Source: Candidatus Nitrosacidococcus tergens (GTDB lineage: Bacteria; Pseudomonadota; Gammaproteobacteria; Nitrosococcales; Nitrosococcaceae). From it: a DNA stretch of 64,000 bases. Numbering within the stretch: position 1 is the first letter of the stretch; the number at the start of each line of letters is the position of its first letter. The translations under genes were made by a program, and so were the position numbers. The stretch spans positions 1-64,000 of the forward strand of contig NZ_LR778175.1 of assembly GCF_902810445.1 (NCBI RefSeq), given 5' to 3'. Below, in pieces: positions 1 to 9,117 of the stretch. The notes beneath the pieces are model-generated. The model ran no database searches. It saw only the letters and a list, made by a program, of their open reading frames with translations, and had not been told where the DNA came from.

Positions 1-279
1 AACTTAAATCTACTGTTTTATAATTTAATATTCTTAATAATGAGGATTATCTTTAAAGTTTAAAGTGAAGGGTTACTAGCTTAACTGCTAGTTAAAATCT
101 TAGCAAGATAAACTATAAATCTAGCTATACATTTTAATAATAAAGTATTAATTAAACTTTGACTATATAGTTATAGGTAAAAACACTTTTCTAATTGCTT
201 ATACCTTATTACATTAGTGTAATTTATTATAAAACTGATCATAATTAATTATTTTTAAATAAAATTGCTATAAATAATA
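1..279. other. AT-rich region upstream of dnaN
   Basis: This stretch carries no open frame I can support. It is very AT-rich and holds two small mutually exclusive hairpins around 75-95 (ACTAGC/GCTAGT and TTAACT/AGTTAA). I looked for DnaA boxes (TTATCCACA and close variants) on both strands and found none, so I do not call an origin here. It probably contains the dnaN promoter and the end of the dnaA-dnaN spacer, but dnaA itself is not visible. Confidence 0.4.
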
Positions 280-1383
280 ATGCATTTTTTAATTGAATGT
301 GAAGAAATTATTAAACACCTTATTATTATTTGTGGGGTAGTAGAGCGCCGCAATACTTTACCTATCCTTTCTAATGCCTTACTTATAGCACAGGACCAAG
401 CGCTAACCCTAGTGACTACAAATCTTGATATAGAAATAAAAACTACCTTAAGTATTCAACAAAGAATACCAGGAAGAGTAACTGTTTCTGCAAAAAAAAT
501 CTTGGATATTTGTCGTACTATACCTCCACAATCCATGTTAGAAATTCAAAAAAAAAATGAACAACTCTATATTAAAGCAGAGAATAACCAATTTATATTA
601 AGTACATTACCTGTGGATAACTTTCCTCTTACAGAAGGGTTTTCTGATATAGATAAAATAGAGCTTACTCAAATAGAGCTAAAAAATTTGTTGCAGCAAG
701 CAGCATTTTGTATGGCAAATCAAGATGCTAGGTATTATTTAAATGGGCTATTAATAGAAATAGAATCGTGCAGAATTTCAGCGGTAGCCACTGATGGGCA
801 CCGTCTTGCTATAAGTTGCTTAGCTAAAAATTTTCAAGACAGAGAGAAAATTCAAATTATTATTCCACGTAAAGGAGTATTAGAACTAATTAGACTATTA
901 GGGCAAACCAATGATCTCGTCATCTTAATGCTAGGCAGTAATCAGCTCAAAGTTGAGTTTCAAGGATTTTCTTTATTATCTAAACTCATAGATGGGCAAT
1001 TTCCAGATTATAAGCAAGTACTCCCGGCAGGATATAATAAACAATTAAATGTGCATCGAGAAATGTTGAAGCAAGCCTTAGTTAAGGCGAATATCCTTAC
1101 AAAGGATAAATTTCACGGAGTACGATTAGAATTACTAAACTCGAAACTACAGATCACTGCTACAAATAATGAAAATGAAACAGCAAAAATTGAGATAGAA
1201 GCTAATTATACGGGAGATGCGCTAGAAATTGCCTTCAATAATACCTATCTTATAGAAATACTTAGCAATATTACTACTGATGAGGTAAAGCTAGAATTTA
1301 TCAATAATAATAATAGTTGCCTTATTACCCCAATTAGCAATCAGGATAACTACAAATATATACTTATGCCAATGCGGCTATAA
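280..1383 (+). CDS. dnaN: DNA polymerase III subunit beta (sliding clamp)
   Basis: The protein forms the ring-shaped homodimer that tethers replicative polymerase to DNA. At 367 residues it has the normal family length. The N-terminal region has the typical GVVERRNTLPILSNALL segment (about residues 19-35) and the protein ends in MPMRL, the usual beta-clamp C-terminus. The ATG at 280 puts the start where other clamps begin; no strong ribosome binding site is visible. It is followed by a parS site and gyrB, with no recF in between. The three-domain clamp fold is inferred from the family. Confidence 0.96.
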   Translation: MHFLIECEEIIKHLIIICGVVERRNTLPILSNALLIAQDQALTLVTTNLDIEIKTTLSIQQRIPGRVTVSAKKILDICRTIPPQSMLEIQKKNEQLYIKAENNQFILSTLPVDNFPLTEGFSDIDKIELTQIELKNLLQQAAFCMANQDARYYLNGLLIEIESCRISAVATDGHRLAISCLAKNFQDREKIQIIIPRKGVLELIRLLGQTNDLVILMLGSNQLKVEFQGFSLLSKLIDGQFPDYKQVLPAGYNKQLNVHREMLKQALVKANILTKDKFHGVRLELLNSKLQITATNNENETAKIEIEANYTGDALEIAFNNTYLIEILSNITTDEVKLEFINNNNSCLITPISNQDNYKYILMPMRL

Positions 1384-1412
1384 AAAATTCTATTTTTATA
1401 TAGTTTTTCTTT

Positions 1413-1446
1413 TTTTTATTATGTTTCACGTGAAACATAATAAAAA
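1413..1446. promoter_or_regulatory. parS: parS centromere site (ParB binding site)
   Basis: The 16-bp core at 1422-1437 is TGTTTCACGTGAAACA, a perfect match to the bacterial parS consensus (TGTTNCACGTGAAACA). The symmetry continues outward through AT base pairs, giving a 34-bp perfect inverted repeat (1413-1446). Known parS sites cluster near oriC and load ParB for chromosome segregation; parA and parB are not in the window. The extended dyad might also act as a weak terminator for dnaN. Confidence 0.92.
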
Positions 1447-1485
1447 TATCTGGACCGTATTCCCCCTATTTAAGGAGCAACAATA

Positions 1486-3894
1486 GTGACCAATCCTACT
1501 TATGATTCATCCCATATTCAAGTTTTAAAAGGATTAGATGCAGTTCGTAAACGTCCTGGAATGTATATTGGAGATACTGATGATGGTACTGGTCTCCATC
1601 ATATGGTATTTGAGGTAGTAGACAATGCCATTGATGAGGCACTCGCAGGATTTTGCGATCAGATTATTGTGACTATAGAATCAGATGAAACAGTTATGGT
1701 TTCTGATAATGGGCGAGGTATCCCTACTGATATTCATAAGGAAGAAGGTCGATCAGCAGCAGAAGTTATTATGACTGTATTACATGCAGGTGGAAAATTT
1801 AATAATAACTCTTATAAAGTTTCAGGAGGTCTTCATGGGGTAGGTGTATCTGTAGTAAATGCACTTTCGTCTTCTCTTTTTTTAGAAATTTATCGAGATG
1901 AAAAAATATATCAGCAACACTATCAAACAGGAGTGCCTAAGGAATCATTACAAGTTATTGGCACTACAAATCTGACTGGTACGACAATTAAATTTTCTCC
2001 TAGCCCTGAGATTTTCTCTAATATTATTTTTAGTTTTGATATTCTGGCTAAACGGTTAAGAGAATTAGCTTTTCTTAATTCCGGAGTAAAAATTATTTTA
2101 AAAGATGAAAGATCAGCAAAAAAGGAAGAGTTTTTTTATAGTGGCGGTATTCGTGCATTTGTTACACATCTTAATAAAAATAAAACTCCTTTGCATGAGA
2201 GTATTTTCTATTTTCAAGCAGAGCAAGAAGAAATTGCTGTTGAGCTAGCTGCTCAATGGAATAATTCATATCAGGAGAATTTTTTCTGTTTTACTAACAA
2301 TATTCCTCAAAAAGATGGAGGTACTCATTTAGCAGGTTTTAGATCAGCACTCACGCGAACTTTAAATCAATATATAGAAAAAGAAGGGTTAATTAAGAAA
2401 AATAATGAGATTAACACTACTGGAGATGATGCGCGTGAAGGATTAATGGCAGTACTCTCCATTAAAATTCAAGATCCAAAATTTTCGTCTCAAACTAAAG
2501 AAAAATTAGTGTCTTCTGAAGTAAAGAGTGTGGTTGAAGCACTAGTCTCCGAGTATCTTCAGAGTTTCTTATTAGAACACCCTGCTGATGCTAAAGCAAT
2601 TAGTAGTAAAATGATAGAAGCAGCTAGAGCAAGGGAAGCAGCTAGAAAAGCAAGAGAACTTACACGTCGTAAAGGTACCTTAGATGTAGCTGGATTACCG
2701 GGAAAACTCGCAGACTGCCAAGAGCGAGATCCAGTTTTTTCAGAACTTTTTGTGGTAGAAGGAGATTCAGCAGGAGGATCTGCTAAACAAGGAAGAGATC
2801 GTAGGAATCAAGCTATCTTACCACTTAAAGGTAAAATTCTTAATGTAGAAAAAGCTCGCTTTGATAAGATGCTAAGCTCTGCAGAAGTTGCTACTTTAAT
2901 TACAGCTTTAGGATGTGGGATTGGTCAAGAAGAATATAATGTTGATAAGCTTCGATACCACCGTATTATTATCATGACTGACGCAGATGTGGATGGCTCT
3001 CATATTAGAACTTTACTATTAACATTTTTCTATCGCCAAATGCCAAAATTAATAGAGAATGGTCATATTTATATTGCTCAACCCCCTCTTTATAAAGTTA
3101 AAAAAGGTAAGAATGAGCGATATGTTAGAGATGATTTAGAAATGGAGCATTATCTTGTTAAATTAGCTATTGAAAATATTAAGATATATTCAGATTTACA
3201 AGAAAAGGCAGTTGAAGGGGATAATTTATTAAGATTTCTAAAAAATTATTTTCAGTTTAAGCGAGAAATTAGCCGGTTATCTTATCGTTATGACTCTTTT
3301 CTATTAGAACAATCTATATATATAGATTCTACTATTAGTTCAGAATTAGAATTTGGATTATGGCAGGGCTGGGTCGCTGAATTAGAAAATCAGATTAATA
3401 CCTCTATCAAAGATAAAGCAGAATATAAATTAACCTCTTTATTTAAAGATCAGGTACCAATGCTACATGTAAAAATTATTCGCCATGGTGTTACTTATTC
3501 CCAATTTGTCGATAAAGATTTTTTTACCTCTTCCGAATATCAGCATATTGCTCAACTTGGGAAAAAATTAACTCAATCCATAGGAAAGAATATCTTAATT
3601 CAACAAGAGGAAAAACAACTATCAGTAAGTAATATCCAAGAAATGGTAGATTGGCTAATTAATGCAGCAAAGCAAGGACAAGCTATACAGCGTTATAAAG
3701 GGTTAGGGGAAATGAATCCGGATCAATTATGGGAAACCACTATGAATCCTGCTACCCGCCGCCTTACTCAGGTGCACGTAGATGATGCAGTTGCCGCGGA
3801 TGAAATATTTACCACTTTAATGGGAGATCAGGTAGATCCTAGACGAGAATTTATTGAAACTAATGCACTTTATGTAGCTAATTTAGATATTTAG
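1486..3894 (+). CDS. gyrB: DNA gyrase subunit B
   Basis: This is the ATPase subunit of gyrase, which introduces negative supercoils together with GyrA. It has 802 residues, the long gammaproteobacterial form. The GHKL ATPase motifs are present (EVVDNAIDEAL near residues 43-53, with catalytic Glu43 and Mg-binding Asn47; GVGVSVVNALS near 120). The TOPRIM elements are VEGDSAGGS near 423 and the DADVDGS triad near 499. The C-terminal YKGLGEMNPDQLWETT block is intact. Start is GTG at 1486 with a clear AAGGAG about 8 bases upstream (1472-1477). Confidence 0.98.
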   Translation: MTNPTYDSSHIQVLKGLDAVRKRPGMYIGDTDDGTGLHHMVFEVVDNAIDEALAGFCDQIIVTIESDETVMVSDNGRGIPTDIHKEEGRSAAEVIMTVLHAGGKFNNNSYKVSGGLHGVGVSVVNALSSSLFLEIYRDEKIYQQHYQTGVPKESLQVIGTTNLTGTTIKFSPSPEIFSNIIFSFDILAKRLRELAFLNSGVKIILKDERSAKKEEFFYSGGIRAFVTHLNKNKTPLHESIFYFQAEQEEIAVELAAQWNNSYQENFFCFTNNIPQKDGGTHLAGFRSALTRTLNQYIEKEGLIKKNNEINTTGDDAREGLMAVLSIKIQDPKFSSQTKEKLVSSEVKSVVEALVSEYLQSFLLEHPADAKAISSKMIEAARAREAARKARELTRRKGTLDVAGLPGKLADCQERDPVFSELFVVEGDSAGGSAKQGRDRRNQAILPLKGKILNVEKARFDKMLSSAEVATLITALGCGIGQEEYNVDKLRYHRIIIMTDADVDGSHIRTLLLTFFYRQMPKLIENGHIYIAQPPLYKVKKGKNERYVRDDLEMEHYLVKLAIENIKIYSDLQEKAVEGDNLLRFLKNYFQFKREISRLSYRYDSFLLEQSIYIDSTISSELEFGLWQGWVAELENQINTSIKDKAEYKLTSLFKDQVPMLHVKIIRHGVTYSQFVDKDFFTSSEYQHIAQLGKKLTQSIGKNILIQQEEKQLSVSNIQEMVDWLINAAKQGQAIQRYKGLGEMNPDQLWETTMNPATRRLTQVHVDDAVAADEIFTTLMGDQVDPRREFIETNALYVANLDI

Positions 3895-3907
3895 TTTACT
3901 TGTAGCT

Positions 3908-4597
3908 ATGAATGGCTGGTTAGCTAGTGTATCTAATCTTGATGAAGTTAAACAGTTACTTAATGATTCATTGATTCCAGATATTCTTGATTTAAAAGAA
4001 TCAGAACCAGATAAAGATATTTTTGGTGTATTACCTATTAAAGTTATTCAACAAACTGTTCGATTAATGCATAAACATTGTCAAATTAGTGCAACTATAG
4101 GCAATATTTCTATTGATTTTTCTCAGATATGTAATATTGCTAGGGAAGTTGTAGCAACGAAAGTAGATTATTTAAAAATAGGATTATTATTAAATAATAT
4201 AACTCCATCTGCGTTTCAATCACTACAATTATTAGCTTCTCAGAACACTTCATTAATTGGAGTATTATTTGCAGATAATCTATTTTCTTTTTCGTGGATT
4301 CCAACTTTGAAAAAAAATGGATTTAAAGGTGTCATGCTGGATACTCTTAGCAAAAATAGATCTGGTTTATTAAGCTATCTTTCTTTAAAGCAGATTAAAT
4401 ATTTTATTGATGTAAGCCATAGTAATGGCTTAATTGTTGGATTAGCTGGTTCTCTTAGAATTGAAGATATACCATCATTATTACCACTACAAGCAGATTA
4501 TTTAGGATTTCGTGGTGCACTATGCACTAATCAAGATAGAAAAGAATCTCTTAATCTTATTGCTGCTAGATCTATTAAAGAAAAACTAAATAGCTAA
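3908..4597 (+). CDS. mfnB: (5-formylfuran-3-yl)methyl phosphate synthase (methanofuran biosynthesis)
   Basis: MfnB (DUF556) condenses two glyceraldehyde-3-phosphate molecules into the furan precursor of methanofuran. The 229-residue protein shows the family pattern: an N-terminal DxxDLKE segment (residues ~27-32, carrying the expected Schiff-base lysine), GVMLDTLSK near 142 with a second conserved lysine, GLAGSLRIED near 178, and DYLGFRGALC near 197. It lies 13 bp after gyrB and converges on the fbp-fhc operon, whose products use methanofuran. No strong ribosome binding site is seen, so translation may depend on gyrB. The reaction is from family knowledge; the match is by motif. Confidence 0.88.
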   Translation: MNGWLASVSNLDEVKQLLNDSLIPDILDLKESEPDKDIFGVLPIKVIQQTVRLMHKHCQISATIGNISIDFSQICNIAREVVATKVDYLKIGLLLNNITPSAFQSLQLLASQNTSLIGVLFADNLFSFSWIPTLKKNGFKGVMLDTLSKNRSGLLSYLSLKQIKYFIDVSHSNGLIVGLAGSLRIEDIPSLLPLQADYLGFRGALCTNQDRKESLNLIAARSIKEKLNS

Positions 4598-4617
4598 TTC
4601 CGTAATATTGCTTTACC

Positions 4618-4652
4618 TATAAAAATAGCCCCTAAAAGGGGCTATTTTTATA
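4618..4652. terminator. Bidirectional Rho-independent terminator
   Basis: A 15-bp perfect stem with a 5-base loop carries the GC core AGCCCC/GGGGCT, with A-runs on the left and T-runs on the right. It can therefore stop transcription from mfnB (plus) and from the fhc-fbp run (minus). Confidence 0.93.
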
Positions 4653-4680
4653 TAGATATTAAACCTCTATAAAAGTGAAG

Positions 4681-5688
4681 TTAATTTCCTTTATGGTAAG
4701 AAATAACCTGAGATACTTCATTTTTAGAACCTATAATTACAGGTACTCGTTGATGGATATGAGTTGGTTTCACAGCCAGAATTGGCTCATAGCCTGTTGA
4801 ACTTAATCCTCCTGCTTGTTCAATAATAAAACTCATAGGATTAGCTTCATACATTAAACGAAGGCGTCCTGGCTTACTAGGATCTTTCTGATCTCTTGGG
4901 TACATAAAAATTCCACCACGAGTAAGAATACGATAAACTTCAGCTACCATAGAAGCTACCCATCGCATATTAAAATTCTTACTCCGTGGCCCTTCTTTAC
5001 CTTGAAGGCACTCTTGAATATATCGCTGTACAGGCGCTTCCCAAAAACGTTGATTAGACATATTAATTGCAAATTCAGAAGTATCTTCCGGCACAGTCAT
5101 ATTTGGGTGAGTAAGTATAAAATCGCCAATATCTCGATCTAAGGTAAAACCATTTACTCCATGGCCAATAGTTAGCACAAGCATAGTGGTAGGACCATAG
5201 ACACAGAAACCTGCACACACTTGTTGTGTGCCTGGTTGTAAAAAGTGTTCATCTTTAGGATGAGTTACTCCATTGGGAGTATGTAGAACTGAAAAAATCG
5301 TACCTACAGAGACATTAATATCAATGTTAGAGGAACCATCAAGCGGATCAAAAAGCAGTAAATATTTACCTTTGGAGTACTGGTTAGGAATCGATATAAT
5401 CTCTTCAACTTCTTCAGAAACCATACCGCTTAAATATCCAGTCCACTCTAGATCTTTAACCATAACATTATTACTAATAATGTCTAGTTTTTTTTGTCCT
5501 TCTCCCTGGACATTTTCAGTACCAGCGGCTCCAAGTATATGCATGAGACCACTGCGATTTACAAGATTTGAAATTCTTTTACAAGAAATTGCAACCTGAT
5601 TTAATAACCCTGCTAGATCATAATCAATACTTGAATGTTTAGTATTTTCTTGAGAAATAAATTGATTTAAAGAAATGTGGTTATGCAT
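4681..5688 (-). CDS. fbp: Fructose-1,6-bisphosphatase class I
   Basis: The enzyme hydrolyses fructose-1,6-bisphosphate to fructose-6-phosphate in gluconeogenesis or the Calvin cycle. It has 335 residues, a normal class I length. The metal-binding signature DPLDGSSNID is at about residues 114-123, and the substrate-binding RGGIFMYPRD is near 257. The start ATG follows an AAAGGA ribosome binding site. It is the last gene of the minus-strand run, 43 bp after fhcC, and ends before a strong terminator. Placement with the fhc genes suggests coordinated C1 and sugar-phosphate metabolism. Confidence 0.97.
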   Translation of the reverse strand: MHNHISLNQFISQENTKHSSIDYDLAGLLNQVAISCKRISNLVNRSGLMHILGAAGTENVQGEGQKKLDIISNNVMVKDLEWTGYLSGMVSEEVEEIISIPNQYSKGKYLLLFDPLDGSSNIDINVSVGTIFSVLHTPNGVTHPKDEHFLQPGTQQVCAGFCVYGPTTMLVLTIGHGVNGFTLDRDIGDFILTHPNMTVPEDTSEFAINMSNQRFWEAPVQRYIQECLQGKEGPRSKNFNMRWVASMVAEVYRILTRGGIFMYPRDQKDPSKPGRLRLMYEANPMSFIIEQAGGLSSTGYEPILAVKPTHIHQRVPVIIGSKNEVSQVISYHKGN

Positions 5689-5731
5689 AAGGCATATATC
5701 CTTTCTAAATTATTATTGAAATATCCTAAAT

Positions 5732-6565
5732 TTAGGTCTGTTTAATTAAAATTTCACCTTGACCTAAGCAGGCCATATCGCCGCAAAAGCGATGTACTCG
5801 ATGAATTATCATTTCAGGATTAGAGAATTGAGTATCTAATTTTTTATAAGAATTTAACATGAAAGATAAAAATTCTAAGTTATGGACTCCACAATCATTA
5901 AAGGTTGCACTTAATTTATTTGGCTTTTGCCAAAGTAATAAGGTACCTCGTTTCATTCCATACCCAATATAACTCCCAGTACCACCAAGTATAGCAATTG
6001 TACCAGCTATCATTCGAGAGCCTAAATAATCTCCTGTATCACCTTCAATTAAAAGTGTACCCCGACGCATTTGATCTCCTACTCGATCGCCACTATTTCC
6101 TTTAACAACTACAATACCTCCAGACATACCTATTCTATTATTAGGTGCTGCAGCCCCAAGGAAATCATTACAATTTCCATAAATTTTAAGTAATCCATTT
6201 TTCATTTCACAAGCGGCAAAACTATCAGTATTGCCATAAACTATAATCTCTCCGCCTGACATGCCCATACCTGAATAAAATCCACAGGATCCTTGTATAG
6301 TAATTTGCCCGCTAGATAAATTTTTGCCGATATAGTCTAACTTTTGAGTTTGTCCAGAAAAGATAATATGATTTATATCATTTCCATTGATATTAAAAAG
6401 CTCGCCTATTCTGATTTTTTGATTATCTACATACAAAAGATAGGCTTTAATTTCTGCTAAAGATAAATGAGATAAATTTTTTGGAATCAGAAAAGATACA
6501 TCTATTCTTTGAGATGGAGGGTTATCTAGAGTGAAAGTTAATGGCGTAGTTTTCACTTTAAGCAA
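5732..6565 (-). CDS. fhcC: Formyltransferase/hydrolase complex subunit C
   Basis: FhcC is homologous to FwdC of archaeal formylmethanofuran dehydrogenase and to the glutamate synthase GXGXG domain. Residues ~80-210 are a beta-helix of repeated G-x-x-G-x-x-M-x-x-G turns (MSGGEIIVYGN, MSGGIVVVKGN, MRRGTLLIEGD, MIAGTIAILGG). In methylotrophs it is structural and carries no redox cofactor. The TTG start used here overlaps fhcD by 8 bases; a GTG three codons downstream (6555) is an alternative. Neither has a good ribosome binding site, which fits translational coupling to fhcD. Confidence 0.93.
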   Translation of the reverse strand: MLKVKTTPLTFTLDNPPSQRIDVSFLIPKNLSHLSLAEIKAYLLYVDNQKIRIGELFNINGNDINHIIFSGQTQKLDYIGKNLSSGQITIQGSCGFYSGMGMSGGEIIVYGNTDSFAACEMKNGLLKIYGNCNDFLGAAAPNNRIGMSGGIVVVKGNSGDRVGDQMRRGTLLIEGDTGDYLGSRMIAGTIAILGGTGSYIGYGMKRGTLLLWQKPNKLSATFNDCGVHNLEFLSFMLNSYKKLDTQFSNPEMIIHRVHRFCGDMACLGQGEILIKQT

Positions 6566-7454
6566 TTACTTCATGGAGATGGAAGTGAAACGATCCTAGA
6601 CGACCTCCATAATTACCTGCACTAATTTTTACAATTCCATTTTTTTCCCCAAAGCTGCAGATGGTAGATATGCCTACCTTCATAGCTTTACTAATATCTT
6701 CTTTTGAAAGACCATCAATAATAATTTCCATGACTGATTCAGTTTCATAAGTAAGTTTAGTAGCAACCTGTCCTCGTAAGGTAGGGCAAAAAACTGTATT
6801 AGTAGAGGCTTTAAGCATTTTATATTTGGATCCTACTTTTGATCCAGAACTAGTCATTCCTCCAGGGAAAGGAGTGATTACATTTGGTAGTTTTTTAATG
6901 GCAGACACTGCCGCTTCACAAGCAGCTAAAATTTGAGATTGTGACTTGGCAAACACAAGAAAGTTACCTCCACCGATTGCGGAAACTATTCCCGTAGTTT
7001 CTTCTGTAAAAAATTCTCCTTCCATAGTAGGAATTCGCCAATAGCGATGATTTTGAATAAGTTTAGAAATTTGAAACCCATCACCAAAAAATCTTAGGTA
7101 ATTTCCTAAAGGGATAGTTTTATCACTATCAATTCCAGAAAATAAAGCAGCTGTAGGTGTAGTAAGTACACACTGGCTAACTCTAAGCGTAACCTGTTTA
7201 GTAAGATTTTTACTACCTAGAGCAAATAACAAGATAGAGATACCCGGTCTTTTATCCGGGGTTTCAGCAGGAATAAGAACCTTTTCGATACCTGCTTCAC
7301 AGCCACAGCCCACAATTGAGGTAGCAAACCCAGTCACTGCTGATGCTGCACGATAAGCCCATCTTAAAGTACGAGCAGTAACTATTATTCGAGTTGCTTT
7401 CATGGAGAAGGCTTCAGCATAGGTAGATTCGATTTCTACCCCATTAATTACCAT
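6558..7454 (-). CDS. fhcD: Formylmethanofuran--tetrahydromethanopterin formyltransferase
   Basis: FhcD (Ftr homologue) moves the formyl group between tetrahydromethanopterin and methanofuran. At 298 residues it matches the family length. It begins with the conserved INGVEIESTYAEAF block, followed by FATSIVGCGCEAGIE (about residues 43-57), TPDKRPG, and the C-terminal GGRLGSFHFHLHE. In the Fhc complex it delivers formyl-methanofuran to FhcA for hydrolysis to formate. It starts 3 bases after the fhcA stop and overlaps fhcC. Confidence 0.96.
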   Translation of the reverse strand: MVINGVEIESTYAEAFSMKATRIIVTARTLRWAYRAASAVTGFATSIVGCGCEAGIEKVLIPAETPDKRPGISILLFALGSKNLTKQVTLRVSQCVLTTPTAALFSGIDSDKTIPLGNYLRFFGDGFQISKLIQNHRYWRIPTMEGEFFTEETTGIVSAIGGGNFLVFAKSQSQILAACEAAVSAIKKLPNVITPFPGGMTSSGSKVGSKYKMLKASTNTVFCPTLRGQVATKLTYETESVMEIIIDGLSKEDISKAMKVGISTICSFGEKNGIVKISAGNYGGRLGSFHFHLHEVIA

Positions 7455-7457
7455 ATT

Positions 7458-9086
7458 TTATTTATGGCACGGATGAATATGAATGCGGCCTTGTTTATCT
7501 TCAATAATTTCTTCGTCACTCATTTTAAAGTTGCTTAATTTTAAAGGAAGATAGCGATCAAAGTAGCTCTTTAAATCCTTTTCTATGGAATTATCAAAAG
7601 AAGGGCGAACAATATGAGTGGTGCCTACTAATGTGGAGTTAACCAATTCTCTATCTTTTACAACTAGTTTTCCATCTTTAAAAACATAGGTAGGCAGTGC
7701 AAACATTTTTTCTTTATCTAGATGATCGGTATAGATAGCAATATCTGCATCAGCTCCTATCTCTAAATGCCCTTTACTAGTCATGCCTAATAATTTTGCA
7801 GGACCTGATCGAGTAATAATAGCTATTTCGTAGAGTGAATATTCTCTTTTTATAGATTTAAGGATACTTACTTTAACTGCATCCGGATGAAGCATAGCAA
7901 GCATATCATTACGAAAAGTACGATCCATCAATAATTTAATAATATGAGGGTACGTAGTAAATAAAGCTCCTGCCGGATGATCAGTGGTTAAGCATACTTG
8001 CCAAGGATTATTTACTAATAAAAAAATTTCTAACCCAACAATCCACTGTAAGGAATTTACAAAAGATTTATCCTGGTATTTAAATGGAACAATACCACAA
8101 CCAGAATGACATGATTCATCCAGCCATATTCCTTTCTTAGGATAAGCGTGAGTGAAATGCGTGTATTGCTGCATACTATCTGCGGATACAGATACAGCCT
8201 GTCCGAATAGAATTTGACCTACATCAACGGTAATGTTGGGGTGATTATTAATTGCTTCTGCAACTTGAGCGGCTCCTGAAGAAAATTTACGGTCTCCCTC
8301 TTTACCATAACTATGGAATTGAATATGAGCAAAGTGAACAGGTAATCCTTCACATGCGTAAATAGTTTTTAGAGTAGTTTCTAAATTTCCAGGTACTCCC
8401 AAGTTGCATCCATGTATATGAAGCGGATGGGGGATACCTAAATCATAGATAGCTTGAGCTAAGTGAAGTAAAATTTCGCGAGGAGTAACTCCATAGAAAG
8501 GTCCTGCTTCATCTAAATCTAGTTTTCGTTGATTAAACTTAAAAGCATTAACTCCTCCTGGATTGACTACTTTAACGCCTAAACAGTAACTTGCTGATAA
8601 AACCCAAGCGATATAATGATTAATTAATTTTTGATCAATATTTTTAGCAATATTTTGAATCAGATAATCATCATTACCTAGTAGAGCATAACCCCCTTTG
8701 TCAATGATGGGAATATCACCCATCTCTAGATGAGCTTGGCGAGCATTTATTGGAGATATAGCAGGTTCGAATACGGATGTATAACCCATTTTGGCATATT
8801 CATAGCCTATATCGAATGTATTAGGAAGCATTAAAGGGAAAGAATGATTATCGGCTTTCTCTGGAAATAATACTCGAGCTAAATTGAGTGAGCCACCACC
8901 AATGTGACTATGAATATCAATAGCCCCTGGCATGATAATTTTATCAGTTACATCATATTCTAAATCGAAGTGGTTATTCCGAGGAGGTGCTATAATTCTC
9001 CCATTTTGAATATAGAGATTTCTAATCTCACCCTTAACTTCATGGGTAGGATCGTAGATAATTCCTCCTGTAAGTTTAATAATCAT
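7458..9086 (-). CDS. fhcA: Formyltransferase/hydrolase complex subunit A (formylmethanofuran hydrolase)
   Basis: FhcA is an amidohydrolase-fold protein that hydrolyses formyl-methanofuran to formate. It has 542 residues. The first metal motif (IDIHSHIGG, residues ~57-65) is intact, and the later metal-site segments HIHGCNLG, HFAHIQFHSYG and LTTDHPAG are all present, so the dinuclear metal centre looks functional. A typical amidohydrolase C-terminal part follows (IGADADIAIY). It lies 31 bp after fhcB and 3 bp before fhcD. The family role is known from methylotrophs; activity here is inferred. Confidence 0.95.
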   Translation of the reverse strand: MIIKLTGGIIYDPTHEVKGEIRNLYIQNGRIIAPPRNNHFDLEYDVTDKIIMPGAIDIHSHIGGGSLNLARVLFPEKADNHSFPLMLPNTFDIGYEYAKMGYTSVFEPAISPINARQAHLEMGDIPIIDKGGYALLGNDDYLIQNIAKNIDQKLINHYIAWVLSASYCLGVKVVNPGGVNAFKFNQRKLDLDEAGPFYGVTPREILLHLAQAIYDLGIPHPLHIHGCNLGVPGNLETTLKTIYACEGLPVHFAHIQFHSYGKEGDRKFSSGAAQVAEAINNHPNITVDVGQILFGQAVSVSADSMQQYTHFTHAYPKKGIWLDESCHSGCGIVPFKYQDKSFVNSLQWIVGLEIFLLVNNPWQVCLTTDHPAGALFTTYPHIIKLLMDRTFRNDMLAMLHPDAVKVSILKSIKREYSLYEIAIITRSGPAKLLGMTSKGHLEIGADADIAIYTDHLDKEKMFALPTYVFKDGKLVVKDRELVNSTLVGTTHIVRPSFDNSIEKDLKSYFDRYLPLKLSNFKMSDEEIIEDKQGRIHIHPCHK

Positions 9087-9117
9087 AGGCTATTTCTATC
9101 GATGGATAAATTATCTA

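Noticed and set aside
1..279. Chromosome origin upstream of dnaN
   Set aside because: No DnaA boxes or clear DUE pattern found; dnaA not in the window.
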